A DNA stretch of 64,000 bases from Cristatella mucedo (GCA_009760855.2 WPIO01000056.1:2200001-2264000), one strand, 5' to 3'; shown: positions 1 to 11,335, counted from the first letter of the stretch. A program made the numbers and translations. The notes: generated from the letters alone by a model not told the origin.

Positions 1-103
1 GTGGTGGCAGTGGAGAGGGGCCGCCGAGGGATGGACAAAGGTGGAGGTGACAAAACACCGACTGCCTCCTCCTCCTCCACCACCTCCATCGATGGCAACT
101 GAC
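1..103 (-). other. start of the unc-13 intron after exon 16
   Basis: The sequence left of exon 16b begins with GTCAGT on the gene strand and contains a (GGA)n/(CCT)n-like run near 64-85. I see no further unc-13 coding sequence before the window edge. Confidence 0.6.
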
Positions 104-234
104 CAAGGTTGTACCACACGTCCATCTCTCCGCTCAGCGTTCGCACTTCGATTATCGTTTGCCCTAGGAAGTCATCCGACTCGTGCGAGGTGAACGTGGA
201 CCTGAGCTTGGAGCGCAGGTCGTTGTCCTCGTCC
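104..234 (-). CDS. unc-13: unc-13 exon 16b, C2B loop 3 and C-terminal strands, version b
   Basis: The exon starts after CTCCGCTTCAG and ends before GTCAGT (131 bp, phase 2 in, phase 1 out), encoding residues 964-1007 when used instead of 16a. It reads [19 protein letters not shown] and then the same SDDFLGQ...YNL end. It differs from 16a in the loop 3 and helix-like part, with one extra residue and Asn replacing the fourth loop residue, but keeps the two predicted Ca2+ ligands. The shared 25-residue end has no amino-acid change yet 13 codons differ silently. The donor is slightly weaker than that of 16a. Best reading: a mutually exclusive alternative exon. Confidence 0.88.
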
Positions 235-294
235 CTGAAGCGGAGAGCGACGCGCCGGCCGGTCGAGCGCGACGTCACGTGACCCGGTACGTAC

Positions 295-422
295 CCAGGT
301 TGTACCACACGTCCATCTCTCCGGAGAGTGTCCGAACCTCGATAATGGTTTGACCGAGGAAGTCGTCAGACTCGGGAGTGAACGTTTTTCGCAGCCTCGA
401 CTTCACATCGTCGTCCTCATCC
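295..422 (-). CDS. unc-13: unc-13 exon 16a, C2B loop 3 and C-terminal strands, version a
   Basis: The exon starts after TTGCCTTCCAG and ends before GTACGT (128 bp, phase 2 in, phase 1 out), encoding residues 964-1006. It reads [18 protein letters not shown] and then [17 protein letters not shown] and EMDVWYNL. D965 and D967 correspond in spacing to Ca2+ ligands D757 and D759 of rat Munc13-1. Version a is closer to the vertebrate sequence (DEDDDIKSR). A second copy of this exon lies only 60 bp downstream. Because 128 is not a multiple of three, including both would break the frame. Confidence 0.93.
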
Positions 423-1681
423 CTGGAAGGCAACGCTCGGACACGCCTCGAGCAGCGGGCAGCAGCAGCAGGGGCGAGACAGGAGGAAGGGAGGCGCCAG
501 CAGCGACAGTGGGTGGTGACGGCTCGCTGCGCGATGGCTGCAGGCGGGAGCAAGCTGCCCCCAAGACCGGAGCAGGAGCTCGTGATAGCCATACATAGGA
601 GAGCAAGACGTGACGCCTGCGCATAGCCCAGGGCAATCCTCCCGCAAAGTGGGTGACAGCGATCGTGCACCCACGTCGGGCACTCGCAAGTCGAGGCACC
701 GGTTGAGGTGCTGGTTGCACCGCGACCAGCACGGATTAAGCGAGTTTTTCCGCAGTCTAGTCGTGAACTCACAGCGAAAACAAGCAGTTGAGCTTTGCCT
801 AAGCCGAGGCAGTACCTCGGTCGCACCTGTGGCTGACACACGGTTGCATGCCGCCTTCGACTCGACAGCTCTGCAGCTTTGCCTCGGACCTGCCGACAAG
901 GCGACTGCATCTCCGACTTTCAGAGAAGGTCTTCGCTTCACTTTGTCCTTCGCACTTGCTCGCTGAAGCTCAGGCTCGGCTGCTCCCGTCGAGCACCATC
1001 GTGGCAGCGACAGCGACCGGAGTGCCGCTAGCTAGTAGGGCATGCCGAGAGGCTGCGGCGGTGGCAGCACCTCATCTATCTGCGTGCCTGCCTGCCTGCC
1101 TCACCTCTTTGCCTCTCCATCTCTTCGTCTGATGTGCGCCTCATCCCCGTGTCTATATCTGAGCATTAGTGTGCAAGTGCGTGTGCACGCGCTTATCTCT
1201 GTATGCGCGTGTGCAGCGTATGCAGCCACGAGTGTGCGGCGAGATGAAAATACAACACAAGCGACCAAAACTTCTGAGCTTTGGCCACGTGGGGGCGCGT
1301 CTCGTTAGCTTAGGCCCTGCCTGGTCATGCCTAATGAAGGTGACTGACTTCTCCAAAACCAACTTCAGCAATCAGACGTGAGGCAGAGATGGACGTCGGT
1401 GGGGTGGGGGTGTGGAAAACCGCGTGGGTGCCAGCAGACTGGGGCGGCTAGGTATGCCGTGCCTAGCGTGCTTTGCTGGCTGTAGCAAGTGAACCGCCAT
1501 CGATCCTTTCAGAAGCTTCGGTTATCTTTACCACTATAGACTCCAGACTTGAAATCAATTGGCATTGCAACGATTTGCCAATTGGTATGTATGTATCACC
1601 ATCGCTATACATATACATATATATATACATATATATGTATATATATACATATATATGTATATATACATATATATGCAAATA

Positions 1682-1714
<33 letters not shown>

Positions 1715-1890
1715 TTATTTATTTATTTATATAGCATGTAGTGCTAGATATACATCGATCGCTATATATCGCATGTATCCTTCTGGCAAGCCTCTGGTTC
1801 CTTGTGCCTGTGCAGTTACTGCAGTGCATTCAGTGCGGCAGCTAGTGCATAGGATTGTCTGGCAGTGGCGCTGGCAAGAGAGATACGTAC
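423..1890 (-). other. unc-13 intron 15
   Basis: About 1.5 kb without coding signal. It holds a (TA)n/(CATA)n microsatellite at about 1605-1735 and otherwise no recognised element. Open frames on both strands here do not match any family I know. Confidence 0.6.
1605..1735. repeat. (TA)n/(CATA)n microsatellite
   Basis: Alternating purine-pyrimidine AT-rich tract in intron 15. Confidence 0.85.
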
Positions 1891-1932
1891 CACACACGAA
1901 CTTTTATCCTGTCAGACGAATTGTGGCATTCG
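1891..1932 (-). CDS. unc-13: unc-13 exon 15, C2B microexon before loop 3
   Basis: This 42 bp exon starts after GATTGCAG and ends before GTACGT. With flanking bases it encodes [15 protein letters not shown] (residues 950-964), identical to the corresponding stretch of rat Munc13-1 as I recall it. It is in phase 2 on both sides. The last two bases TG are completed by G from either copy of exon 16, giving the Trp that precedes Ca2+ loop 3. Confidence 0.95.
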
Positions 1933-2131
1933 CTGCAATCAGAATCAGAGGAAAGAGACGATGCTCGGCCACAGTTCTGCCGACTGAGGGACGGTAGTGC
2001 TATGCTGCCTGTTCAGAGCCGCAGGGAAGAGTTTGCAAACAGATGCGATTCTCGCGAAGAGCTGGCTCTGCTTGCTGGCAGGCGGGCTCTAGCTCCGGTG
2101 CTCGCTGGCCCGCAGCGGCCACGCTACTCAC

Positions 2132-2273
2132 AAGCAGAACTTCTCCTCCCACACGGGATTGAGCTCCTTCGGCACCGTCTTGGTGCGCTTCTTCACCTTT
2201 CCAACCTGCACGGTGACGTATGGGTCGCTGGTGCCCGTCTTGTCCTTCCCTATCAAGCCTTGTGCGCTCTTGA
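2132..2273 (-). CDS. unc-13: unc-13 exon 14, C2B domain with Ca2+ loop 1
   Basis: The exon starts after CGCATTTCAG and ends before GTGAGT (142 bp, phase 1 in, phase 2 out), encoding residues 903-949. It carries [19 protein letters not shown] and [10 protein letters not shown]. The two loop 1 aspartates (913 and 919) are spaced like the Ca2+ ligands D705 and D711 of rat Munc13-1, so this C2B is expected to bind Ca2+ and phosphoinositides. KVKKRTKT supplies the usual polybasic strand. Confidence 0.97.
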
Positions 2274-3299
2274 CTGAAATGCGTGAGAGATTGCCGCCAC
2301 AGCTTGCAGGAGTCACCACAGGTTTCAGCGAGCAATACAAGATGGCTGCCCACTGCCAAACTCGAATCCGCGACAAAAGGTTGGCAAAGAGCGAGTTCCT
2401 AACTAACCCCTGGGCCAAGACCCATGGATAAATCATATTGAAGCACTTGACAATCTTGCGCAGTCGCTAGCCAACCGAGCCAGCGGAGAACAACCGGAGG
2501 TGCGACTCTACGGCAGCGCCCAACGATGGATGCCGGGCGAACGCAGCCAGCTGAACAGCGATTCTTCACGGGGGGGGGGGGGCAATGTAAACGGCCATCG
2601 CCAGTGGGCCACAAGCTGATCGCATGAGATCTGGAGCGAGTGCAACAGAGAGACGTGCAGGATGCAGCTACTGCCAAGCTGGTGTCTAAAAGTGCCAGAA
2701 AAGTCGGTTTTATATACCCACTGATGAGCATGATGATCATTACGATCACATCATCATGCTCATCAGCTGATGATCATCAGTGATGATCATCAGCTGATGA
2801 TCATCAGTGATGATCATCAGCTGATGATCATCAGCTGCTCGTGATGCTACATGAGAATGAGCAGACGGTTTTGGCAAGCGGTCAGGCAAACCAGCGACTT
2901 GAAATAGCAAAACTATGATGAATACAAAAACTACCAGTGGTAGCCGTCAGCCGAATGCATATTGCGGCTAATGTGCCTCAGATGGACATTTCAGCACAGA
3001 GACGGGGAGAGCACGGCACATCGTGGGCTCGCGGTTTGAAGCACTGAAGCCACGACCTGCGCAGTCTAACCTGCAGTCGCACCAGCTACGACCGTTGAGA
3101 GAAAAAAGTCATCATCCGCCGATCATTCACCGCAAAACCAGAGGCAGTTTTGCGCAGCCAAGCGCCACTGGAACGGCCTTCGAACTGGTCTCGACGAGGG
3201 GGCAGGCAGCACGCGGGCGCGCACCTCACGTCAAGCAGGATGGAGCAGTCTGGCCGGAAAGCTGAAAGGTGGTAGTGATGCTGCCGAGGGCAAACATAC
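2274..3299 (-). other. unc-13 intron 13
   Basis: About 1 kb of intron. The only structured element is the palindromic GATGATCATCA tandem array at about 2722-2838. A G11-13 run lies at 2570-2582. Confidence 0.6.
2722..2838. repeat. palindromic tandem repeat (GATGATCATCA)n
   Basis: Repeated units of CAGCTGATGATCATCAGTG type; each unit is itself a palindrome centred on GATC or CAGCTG. The array can fold into many alternative hairpins on either strand. It lies in unc-13 intron 13. Confidence 0.85.
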
Positions 3300-3406
3300 C
3301 GGTGATTGCAATCTTGGCAGACCAGTTGGACGTGCCATCGAGCACACTTTTCTTGACCTGATTCATGTGTTCTTCGTGTATCTTTTTATCCACACCAAAT
3401 ACTTTC
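3300..3406 (-). CDS. unc-13: unc-13 exon 13, C1-C2B linker and first strand of C2B
   Basis: The exon starts after CTTCATTGCAG and ends before GTATGT (107 bp, phase 2 in, phase 1 out), encoding residues 867-902. It reads KVFGVDKKIHEEHMNQVKK, then SVLDGTSNWSAKIAIT. The second part is almost identical to the SVLDGTSKWSAKISIT segment that begins C2B in Munc13-1. It sits 0.2 kb from LINE remnants that occupy the preceding intron on the opposite strand. Confidence 0.95.
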
Positions 3407-3589
3407 CTGCAATGAAGAAGCAACCGAGCGTGCCGTGTCAAAAGAACCTAGCCAGCTCAGTCAGGTGTCACCAGCTGTCACACTGCGTTCACGGGTAGTC
3501 GCTGCCACCGACCGAAGCAAGGAAAGCAACTCTGTCGAAGCGACTGTCGTCTATTACCCCCTTTGGACAAAGCTGATGTGCTGATTATG

Positions 3590-4680
3590 CACATCGTGGC
3601 CAAAGCACTCCCTCGTACCACAAAACAAGGTGCAGTGGGAGTCCGCGACATGTAAGTGACCTTTCACTAGACGACCACATCAGCTCTACAATCAAGTCTG
3701 ACTACTGTCAGCTAAGCACTATGTGAGGGAGCATGACACTGCAGCCTGCAAGCACTGGGCAGAGACCCTACGAGGGCTCTCCGACTGCCTAAGCAGCCGC
3801 AAGCTCACAAAGGGCAGACGATGACTCGGCAGATGACCCGGCGGTCCTGCCCAAATCTATGCTTTAGCATCGGTGGGGACATCCATCTACCGCAAACTGC
3901 CGCCAGCTGTCGGTGGTTCGGAACGGACAATGGCCCGACAGTACGAAAGTAACGAATGCATGGAAAAATAAGGGCTTCGGAAGGAGTACAACAGGGGAGG
4001 GGAGGGCGAGGTTCCTCGATGCCGGCAGCCGTCTTGAGTGTGTAGACCGGGCTTTGCCGGTGTGGTTTTGGAGAATAAAGTGTTTGGTGTTGGAGCCAGC
4101 AGGCATGTTGCTCGGTCGCCCTACCCAGCCGACGACAGATCTGAGCTGAGGGCTGTCACACACTACTACACAAATTTAATTTTGGCCTACTTAGACAGGG
4201 GTAATACATCAAAGTTAGTCCAAGCATTTATGACATCTCTCGACTACTGTAGCTCACTAAGAGCATGTCTTCCGGCCTGCACACTATAACGCTAACAGTT
4301 GGTGCAAAACCCAGCAGCCACACTTGTCTATCGTGAACGTAAGAGATGGGCGTCGCATCATATCACTTCTCACCGACCTGCACAGGCTCCCCATCAGGTA
4401 GCACATTGACTTCAAGGTTAATTATTTACTTTTACGTCCCTTCATTCTCTTGTTCCAACCAACCAATCTTTAACTAATCTACTTCCTAATCAGGCCAGGA
4501 ATCACACCACCCACTCATCTGACTCAAGTCGTTTCGCTGTGTCTCATACGAACCTCAAATCATTTGGAAACCGTGTCTGTAGTTTGCGTGCTCCCAAAGA
4601 CTGCAACTTAACACTGACGTCACGACATCCTTTGATTTGACAATATGTAAAAGGAAGCTAAAATCCCACCTTTTCCTCAC
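3590..4680 (+). mobile_element. decayed CR1/L2-like LINE, reverse transcriptase C-terminal part and 3' end
   Basis: Fragments in plus orientation match the LINE at 42.4-44.1 kb. At about 3655-3715 a segment reads [19 protein letters not shown], and from about 4195 another reads TSKLVQAFMTSLDYCSSL and LPAC. Further pieces of the 3' coding end follow to about 4680 (SFGNRVCSLRAPKDCN). The two parts are separated by about 450 bp of unrelated DNA, and several stops and shifts are present. It lies in intron 12 of unc-13, antisense to the gene. Confidence 0.72.
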
Positions 4681-5189
4681 AGCATTTGCTCTAACCATGT
4701 GAATTATCCTCTGCGTGGCTAAGCATGTTGAGAGTTGTGTATGCTATCGCTAACCAACTGATATGCCTCCTTGCCGGCACATGCAAATATTTTATTACGA
4801 CCACGGTCATCATCATTATTATTATCATCAAGCCTTTGACCGGGAGATATGAATGTGAAGGAAGGCTACAAGGCAACTAGGGCCTACCAACAACTATGCT
4901 GACCCTTCGCACAAAGGGGGAATATTCCAATACATGCATGCATTCGCCTGCATTCCCTCTCCCCCACCACTACCCTACTGAAGCTGGGCACGAGCCACTG
5001 ATGGCGTGCTGCGATGGCGTGCCTCGGTTCGGATGGCACAGCCGACGTTCTCGCATCAGGAGCAGCAGCCCGAGGAAAGCTCTGGCACCAGTATGGCGTT
5101 TGCCAGCAGACGATGAGCAGGCACGCCTGACAACTGTGTGCCAATAGTCAGAGCAGGCCCGGTTCACACGGCCAGATTCATGCATATTG

Positions 5190-5264
5190 GTAATAGTAAT
5201 AAGATATTTTGTGTAGCACCATCAGAGAACTAAATCTCTCTCTCTCTCTCTCTCCCTCTCTCTC

Positions 5265-5328
<64 letters not shown>

Positions 5329-5340
5329 GTGCTAGCTATT
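5190..5340 (-). mobile_element. LINE/SINE 3' tail expanded by a (CT)n tract
   Basis: The order of AATA-rich tail, then GCACCATCAGAGAACTAAAT, then CTCT... and CTAGTGCT is the minus-strand form of the common 3' tail seen at 58.0 and 35.6 kb, where the centre is ATCTCTCTCTAGG. Here the central CT piece has grown to about 100 bp (5233-5328). Confidence 0.6.
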
Positions 5341-5526
5341 GAGGGCCAGCAATTTAAACAAAAGATATGCTGGTGAGGGTGAGGCGGCTGCCGGATGACG
5401 GTAGGCAGGCAGTTCATCTTCCGAAGTGAGAGCCATGCGCAGGCCTCGCGCGACCGGCTGCTACTGCCCTACGCGACCAGACGCGAACTGATGGCCGGAC
5501 GGAGGAATCGAGCAAACGCCAGCTAC

Positions 5527-5647
5527 CGGATCATCTCGAAGATCTCGGGCTTGTTCTTCTCCCTGGCCTTCATTCTCTCCTTCATGGCCGTGATCTTTGC
5601 TTGTACCTTGTCGTCGGCGCCCTGGCGCGCGTTCCGTTCGGCAGCTC
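5527..5647 (-). CDS. unc-13: unc-13 exon 12, C1-C2B linker, first part
   Basis: The exon starts after AACCTGATAG and ends before GTAGCT (121 bp, phase 1 in, phase 2 out). It encodes residues 827-866, with [19 protein letters not shown] aligning to LKDRMKIRERNKPEIFELI of Munc13-1. The charged helix connects C1 to C2B and, in known structures, helps orient both domains on the membrane. The first Arg is built across the junction, as in the family. Confidence 0.94.
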
Positions 5648-5991
5648 CTATCAGGTTGAAAGGTAGGCAGGGCACGAGGGTGCAACTACTCGCCAGCCTC
5701 GCTTTGGAGGTCGCGCATCGATGGCCACGCAATGCATCGCGGAAAAGTGAAACGATGCGATGAGTAAAAACATGGGCAAAAAAACGTGCATGAAGTTCGG
5801 TCGTCACATGCGCCGCGTCTCGAGTCACGGCGGTTACGCCGGACCGCCTTTCGGTCTTGGTTGCCGGGCACGCCACAGATCTGCCATTAGTTTTTGCATT
5901 ACAGGGAGATGAGAGCACATGGAGAGGAGCGCACAGGAGGCAAACCGGAAGCAGAGAAGAGGGTGGGCTAGCGCGACGGGCGGGCGCTCAC

Positions 5992-6211
5992 GCTGCAGGC
6001 AGTCGGCGTTGAGCAGCTCCTTGCACTTCTCGTGACACTTGACCGAGCACTCGGTGCAGTTAAGGCCCTGCCGAGCCAGGCCCCAGAGCAGGCCCTCGCA
6101 CTCGAAGCAGTATGTCGGCTTGCTCGCCGACCACACGACGAAGTTGTGTGGCGTCGTGCTCGATATGGGATACACGAGGGCCTGCAGTGTCTTCTTGTAA
6201 ACGTGCGCCTT
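5992..6211 (-). CDS. unc-13: unc-13 exon 11, C1 zinc-binding domain
   Basis: The exon starts after GTCGTTGCAG and ends before GTGAGC (220 bp, phase 0 in, phase 1 out), encoding residues 754-826. It begins [15 protein letters not shown] and then holds the whole C1 domain (775-824). The pattern H-x12-C-x2-C-x13-C-x2-C-x4-H-x2-C-x7-C is complete, so both zinc sites are intact. C1 binds diacylglycerol or phorbol ester at the membrane and raises priming activity. The Trp in GLLWG (796) that partly covers the lipid site in Munc13-1 is kept. This is the most conserved piece in the window. Confidence 0.98.
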
Positions 6212-6395
6212 CTGCAACGACAACGCAGCAGTGGCAGCTGCAGCATTGCGGTCGTGGTGTGGTGGCTGGTGATACACTGAGCTGGACCTTACGCCGGCTG
6301 ACCTTGACCGGACCCGGAAAAAGACCTGACCCTGACAGCAACATGACCCTTACCCCTAATTGCTGGCTCAACTGCAACACGCTGGCCTGCCCGCC

Positions 6396-6627
<232 letters not shown>

Positions 6628-7364
6628 TCAGCATTTACTGTATCGTCGGCTTGCCGCAAGGCCACTCACCACACTCTCCTGCGGCCCACGAAGCTGTCAC
6701 GGTCGGGGCATCTCCGACTAGGCTAGACTAGATATTGCATATTGCACCCGTAGGTATGTAGCATAGAGGAACAGCTATACCACAAATTCTCCTGCCCATC
6801 GTCTCGAGGTCCCTACGAGTATCGAATGCAATGTTAATTGGGCTGCTGGATTTCGTAGGGAAATTTAAGTACCGCAAATCAGCACCCAGAGCGCACTTTC
6901 AGCACTGAAAGACAGCCTTCGAAGCGCAGCAGCAGAGGCTGTAGCAGCAATCACATTGTGAGGCCTTTATTGGTGACCACTCGGAGGTGTCTGCCCAGAA
7001 GGATTCTGCAGCAGGAAGCAAGCAACACTAATCGGGATGCCTCCGGTCGTATATCTGGGTCTTTGCCCAGGGGTGAGACACTGTACAATCGAGGAGGCTT
7101 CGAGGTTCGAGTCCTGCAGCAGACAGCCCTCCTCGGGAGGAGGGCTTTCAATAATGGGGCGGGGTTTTAGCCACTAACTAATGACCTGCAGCTGCTATAG
7201 TAAGAAAGCTGTTTTATATCAGCTAACATTTACCTACTTCTACCTTATATTATGATCCAGGTAGGTAGCAACAACTGGAGCGGCAGCCGGAGGAGGAGCT
7301 GAGGCCGAGCTAAACCCGCACGGAGCGCCTGGCTAGCGGCGGGAAAGCTCATGGGCTCTCTCAC

Positions 7365-7442
7365 CAGCTCCTCGTCGTTGAGCGATTGCCTGGCAGAGAA
7401 TGTCGACACAGTCGTCCCGGATTTCTTGTTTGCAGCAATGGC
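7365..7442 (-). CDS. unc-13: unc-13 exon 10, segment just before C1
   Basis: This 78 bp exon starts after TCTCTGCAG and ends before GTGAGA. It encodes residues 728-753, ending SARQSLNDEEL, which matches LASSTLNNEEL of Munc13-1 directly before the C1 domain. It is in phase 0 on both sides. That makes it the natural acceptor for exon 9 and also for the two candidate alternative first exons at 20.2 and 10.1 kb, all of which end in phase 0. The vertebrate segment lying between the calmodulin site and this point was not found. Confidence 0.92.
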
Positions 7443-8589
7443 CTGCAGAGAGATGCAAGCGATCATGCCGATGGAGCTGGGCGAGGCGCCGGCCACTCCA
7501 ATCAGGCCGCTCTACCATCCCCAGTAGCATCGCGTGTCACTCAGCATAGACAACGGGTGAGGGTGAGTCGCCTCTCGACGACTGGCCAACCAACAGCTGC
7601 AGCTTGGCATTGGCTGCAGCTGGGCCACCGCTCGGCAGCAGCGCAGCTGCTGCTGCTGCCGCTGCCAACCGGAGCAAGAGTGCTGGCCATTCACGGTACA
7701 GGCTCGGCTGCACGGTCGTGACCCTTCACCCGCTGCTCCGCTGCATGTCAGCGTGCCTCGGTGCGGCCCTCGAGAAAGCATGAACATCTTCGCAGACTCT
7801 CGGCGCGCACCTGCGTGAAGCGTAAACGACTCACGAGCACCGAGGAATTCAGGATGCAGCTGCAGCGTTGACGAAGTGCATGTAGCCCGTCCATCAGCGT
7901 AGAGGTCAGCTGACAGTCATTTCGGGTCACATGGCCACGACAGCAGACAGCGTGAAGCAGGAGAGGTCAAAGGAGGAGCCGGGGCCTATTCAAAGGCAGG
8001 AGAACAGGGAAAGTGCAGCGCACTACTCCGCCACCCCTCAACCCCTCCCCCGAAGCTGATAACTCGGCAGGCTGTCTGTTGCCAGGCTGGGAGACCTGCT
8101 TTAAGCAGCTGCAGGCTGTGCTGCCTCGCAGTAATCGACAGCCTGGGTTTGATTAAAGTGGCTCCGCAAGCAACCAGAAGGAAGCAAGCCCGAGTCCACA
8201 GTCTGAGGGCTCAGCATGTTCTGTTAATCCCAACAGGTGCAGGTCTGACAGAAAGCTACTCCTCGCATTGTCCTCCAACGGATTGTAATGATGCACGTGT
8301 GGAAAATAATGAATGTATGCACATACATGCTTAAGCATAAAATATGTTTGCTCCTACATTGACGCACGATGCATACAATCCATCTGCGCTCCGGATCGCT
8401 GACATTTTTTGCACCAAAACCGATGTTGATCCTGTGCTGTCTAATCTGATCTTGATCAAATCTCCGTGCACAAGCAAACTTGTTGCTGAAAGTGTCCATA
8501 TGTCCATTCATCTACCTCGCTACAGAAACATCAACAAAATTCAACCTTCCTGCAGCTGTCATCTTCTTTCTCATACATACTCTCATTAT

Positions 8590-8831
<242 letters not shown>

Positions 8832-9691
8832 CTTCTGACCAATAAAAGCAGATCAGTAGTATGAACGGGCAGAGATCACTGCCGATTGCCAAATTGCCAT
8901 ATCGGCGATCAAGTGCCTCTGCACAGATGCTTTCTCGTGTTGGCTTGCCTGACCACTGAATGTACTGATGCCGTAAGGGGTCGAGCAACTGTTGTTCGGC
9001 CTCGTAGCCATTACGGCATGGAGTGACGCTACAGCAGCACCACTGGTGGCAGACACACACCCCACACCCGTGCAGTTGACAGTGTGGCTAAGGCAATTCA
9101 GCGATCCGTGCTATGATGGTCGAGATGCCTGCAGGGATTGCCTCGGGGATTGCTCTTGGATACATTTCACTTGGTCGCACGTCTCGGCAAAACATTACAA
9201 CTTCGGGCAAACGTACGAAGGAAGCCAAACCTTCCGGCGATTTTATTTCTTGCAGCCAAACTCTCGGATTCTATGGCCGTGACCAATCGGACGGTAACGG
9301 CATTGGTGGCAGAATTGCAAGATGGATGGATGGCATTCGGCCTGACCACGTGTCGCTGCTGCGACAGCTATTGCGCCCTCCTATCGGGACCGGAGTGAGG
9401 TGGCAGCAGCGGCCAGCTGCTGCCACTCAAAGCACTCCGCCGTCTGCATGGCTCCTGCTGCCGCTGAGCTCTCGAGTGCGCACACAGGTGCTGGCGCCGG
9501 ACTTCTGGCTGCCTGCCTGAGGCAGCTACGTCGGGGGGGGGGGGTCTCGGGCCGAGTCTCGCTGACCGGCTGCGACGCTGGCTGACCGACAGCGGTGAGT
9601 GGGCATCGCCTGCCGTACTTACGTAGAGCGATGCTAGCGCGGCAGCGGCGGCCAGTCGGCGAGGCAGTGGCGGGGAGTAGACAGAGGCGGC

Positions 9692-9692
<1 letters not shown>

Positions 9693-9730
<38 letters not shown>
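9693..9730. repeat. (GCA)n triplet tract
   Basis: About 12 triplets. On the gene strand in the frame of the candidate short-isoform exon it reads polyalanine (GCTGCT...). Confidence 0.85.
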
Positions 9731-9856
9731 TGTGGTAGTCCATTGCTCCATCGCTGCCGGTGTTGCAGGGCTGCCAACTCTGCCGCCGCCCGCGCACACG
9801 ATCGCAGGCTGCTGCTGCCTCCACGCTGCCCGACCCTTGGTTATCCTCGAGCTCAC

Positions 9857-10132
9857 GTGAGCGCTCAGCTCGGCCGCCGCCTCCTTGGCGGCTGCCTCAT
9901 CGGCCGAGGCTTCCTTTGGCGCTGCCTCGGCGGCCGCCGAGGCTTCTTCTTTGGGCGGTGCCTCTTCCTTGGCCGCAGCTTTGACGGCCTCCACCTGGTC
10001 GGCCACTGCGGCCGGCTCTACCCTTGCTGAAGGCCGCTCTCCTAGCAGCGTGCGCAAGTAGGCCAGCCGCTCTCCCAGCAGTGCGGCGGCCTTCTCGTGG
10101 TACTCGGTCAGACTGCTCCGGTCTCCGGCCAT
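9857..10132 (-). CDS. candidate alternative first exon of unc-13 (short isoform)
   Basis: An ATG at 10132 (context GCAGCATGG) opens 92 codons ending at CAC|GTGAGC in phase 0. The peptide begins MAGDRSSLTEYHEKAAALLGE, has a leucine-rich helix (ERLAYLRTLLGE, residues 21-32), and then an Ala/Glu/Lys-rich stretch. Codon usage and charge pattern look coding. It could splice straight to exon 10 (7442) and would make a short UNC-13 with its own N-terminus, as known short isoforms have. The frame stays open further, through a polyalanine run, to a second phase 0 donor (TAC|GTAAGT, exon end 9623), which may be an alternative end of 170 codons. No homologue is recognised. Confidence 0.5.
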
Positions 10133-10945
10133 GCTGCCCTCTGACAGCCGATGTGAGCTCGGACGGCGAGCGCTACACGTGTTCGGCCGCGCGACCGCCC
10201 CGCTGCGCGACCTCGGTCCGCCGCTCGGCCATCGAGGCAGCAGCAGCAGTGCACGAGGAAATCGGCACCGTCGTCTCGTGTACCCGGAGGCGACGCATCG
10301 GAGGATGTCGCACGTCTGACCGGAATCGCTATTGACCGAGTGACTTCCATAAGCTTTGACTCAGCAGTCTGCGCTGCAGTCAGCCCAAGCAGCTAGAATC
10401 CAATGTCTGTCCGCCGGCTGACCATTCTGCATAATTAAATGGCTGACACCTGCGCTCAAAAGGAGTGCTCAATAACGCTGTGGAGTGTCAACACGCCTGT
10501 GCAAACACCAATCTATACCAAGGCTTATCAACAGCTCCTCCTCCTCCTCGGAAGAGGAGGCTGCTGCTGCCGTAGCCGAGAGCAGACAACCGATCTCGCC
10601 TACGAGATGCCGACACGTGATACTTTGGTGGAAGCAGCAGCATCGGCGGCAGCAGCGATGACAACGATGGCTGCGGTTGGTGGTAAAGCACTCGCAGCTG
10701 CGCGCTCTCTGCAAGCCACTTTCGATGCATCAGACCGTCTGTCCGGGCGACTAGTGCCAAGCAGATCCCAGAATGCAGTTCGCGGTGATCCAATGAAAAT
10801 TCCTCAGCGAAAAATGACGACTGCCTGCCTGCTGCTCTCGGCATCAAATCAATGATGAATGAACCCGGACAAGATTTCCGGTGCCGTGAACGTGCTGGTG
10901 CTTGGCTGAGCAGCAGCAGAAACAGATGGTTGCATCATGCGTGCA

Positions 10946-10949
<4 letters not shown>

Positions 10950-10982
<33 letters not shown>
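10950..10982. repeat. (CA)n microsatellite
   Basis: About 16 CA units. Confidence 0.9.
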
Positions 10983-10985
<3 letters not shown>

Positions 10986-11335
10986 CACATGTAACGGTGC
11001 TGCTTGCCGCTGGTCGCTGCCGCACTGCTTCGCTGTTGTGCCACATCTACCGGAGCTCAGTTTTCTCGCACCGTAAGCAACCATGTAAAGGCACACGCAC
11101 GGCTTCCACCGGGAGGTTTTCAAGACTCCCCCAAGAGTCCAACACGAGCGTGTCCTGCTGCCACCACTATTGCTCGGTGTGCACGCACCAACAACGACTT
11201 GGCTTTCACCTCAACACATTGTGGCAGTTCTTTTTGCTGATGAATGCACTCGTATTCGGCTGCTGGATTTCGGTCAGCCGCAATCTTCGCCCGCACAAGC
11301 AATGAGGTCTCTCTCTCTCTCTCGAGCGAGAGAGC

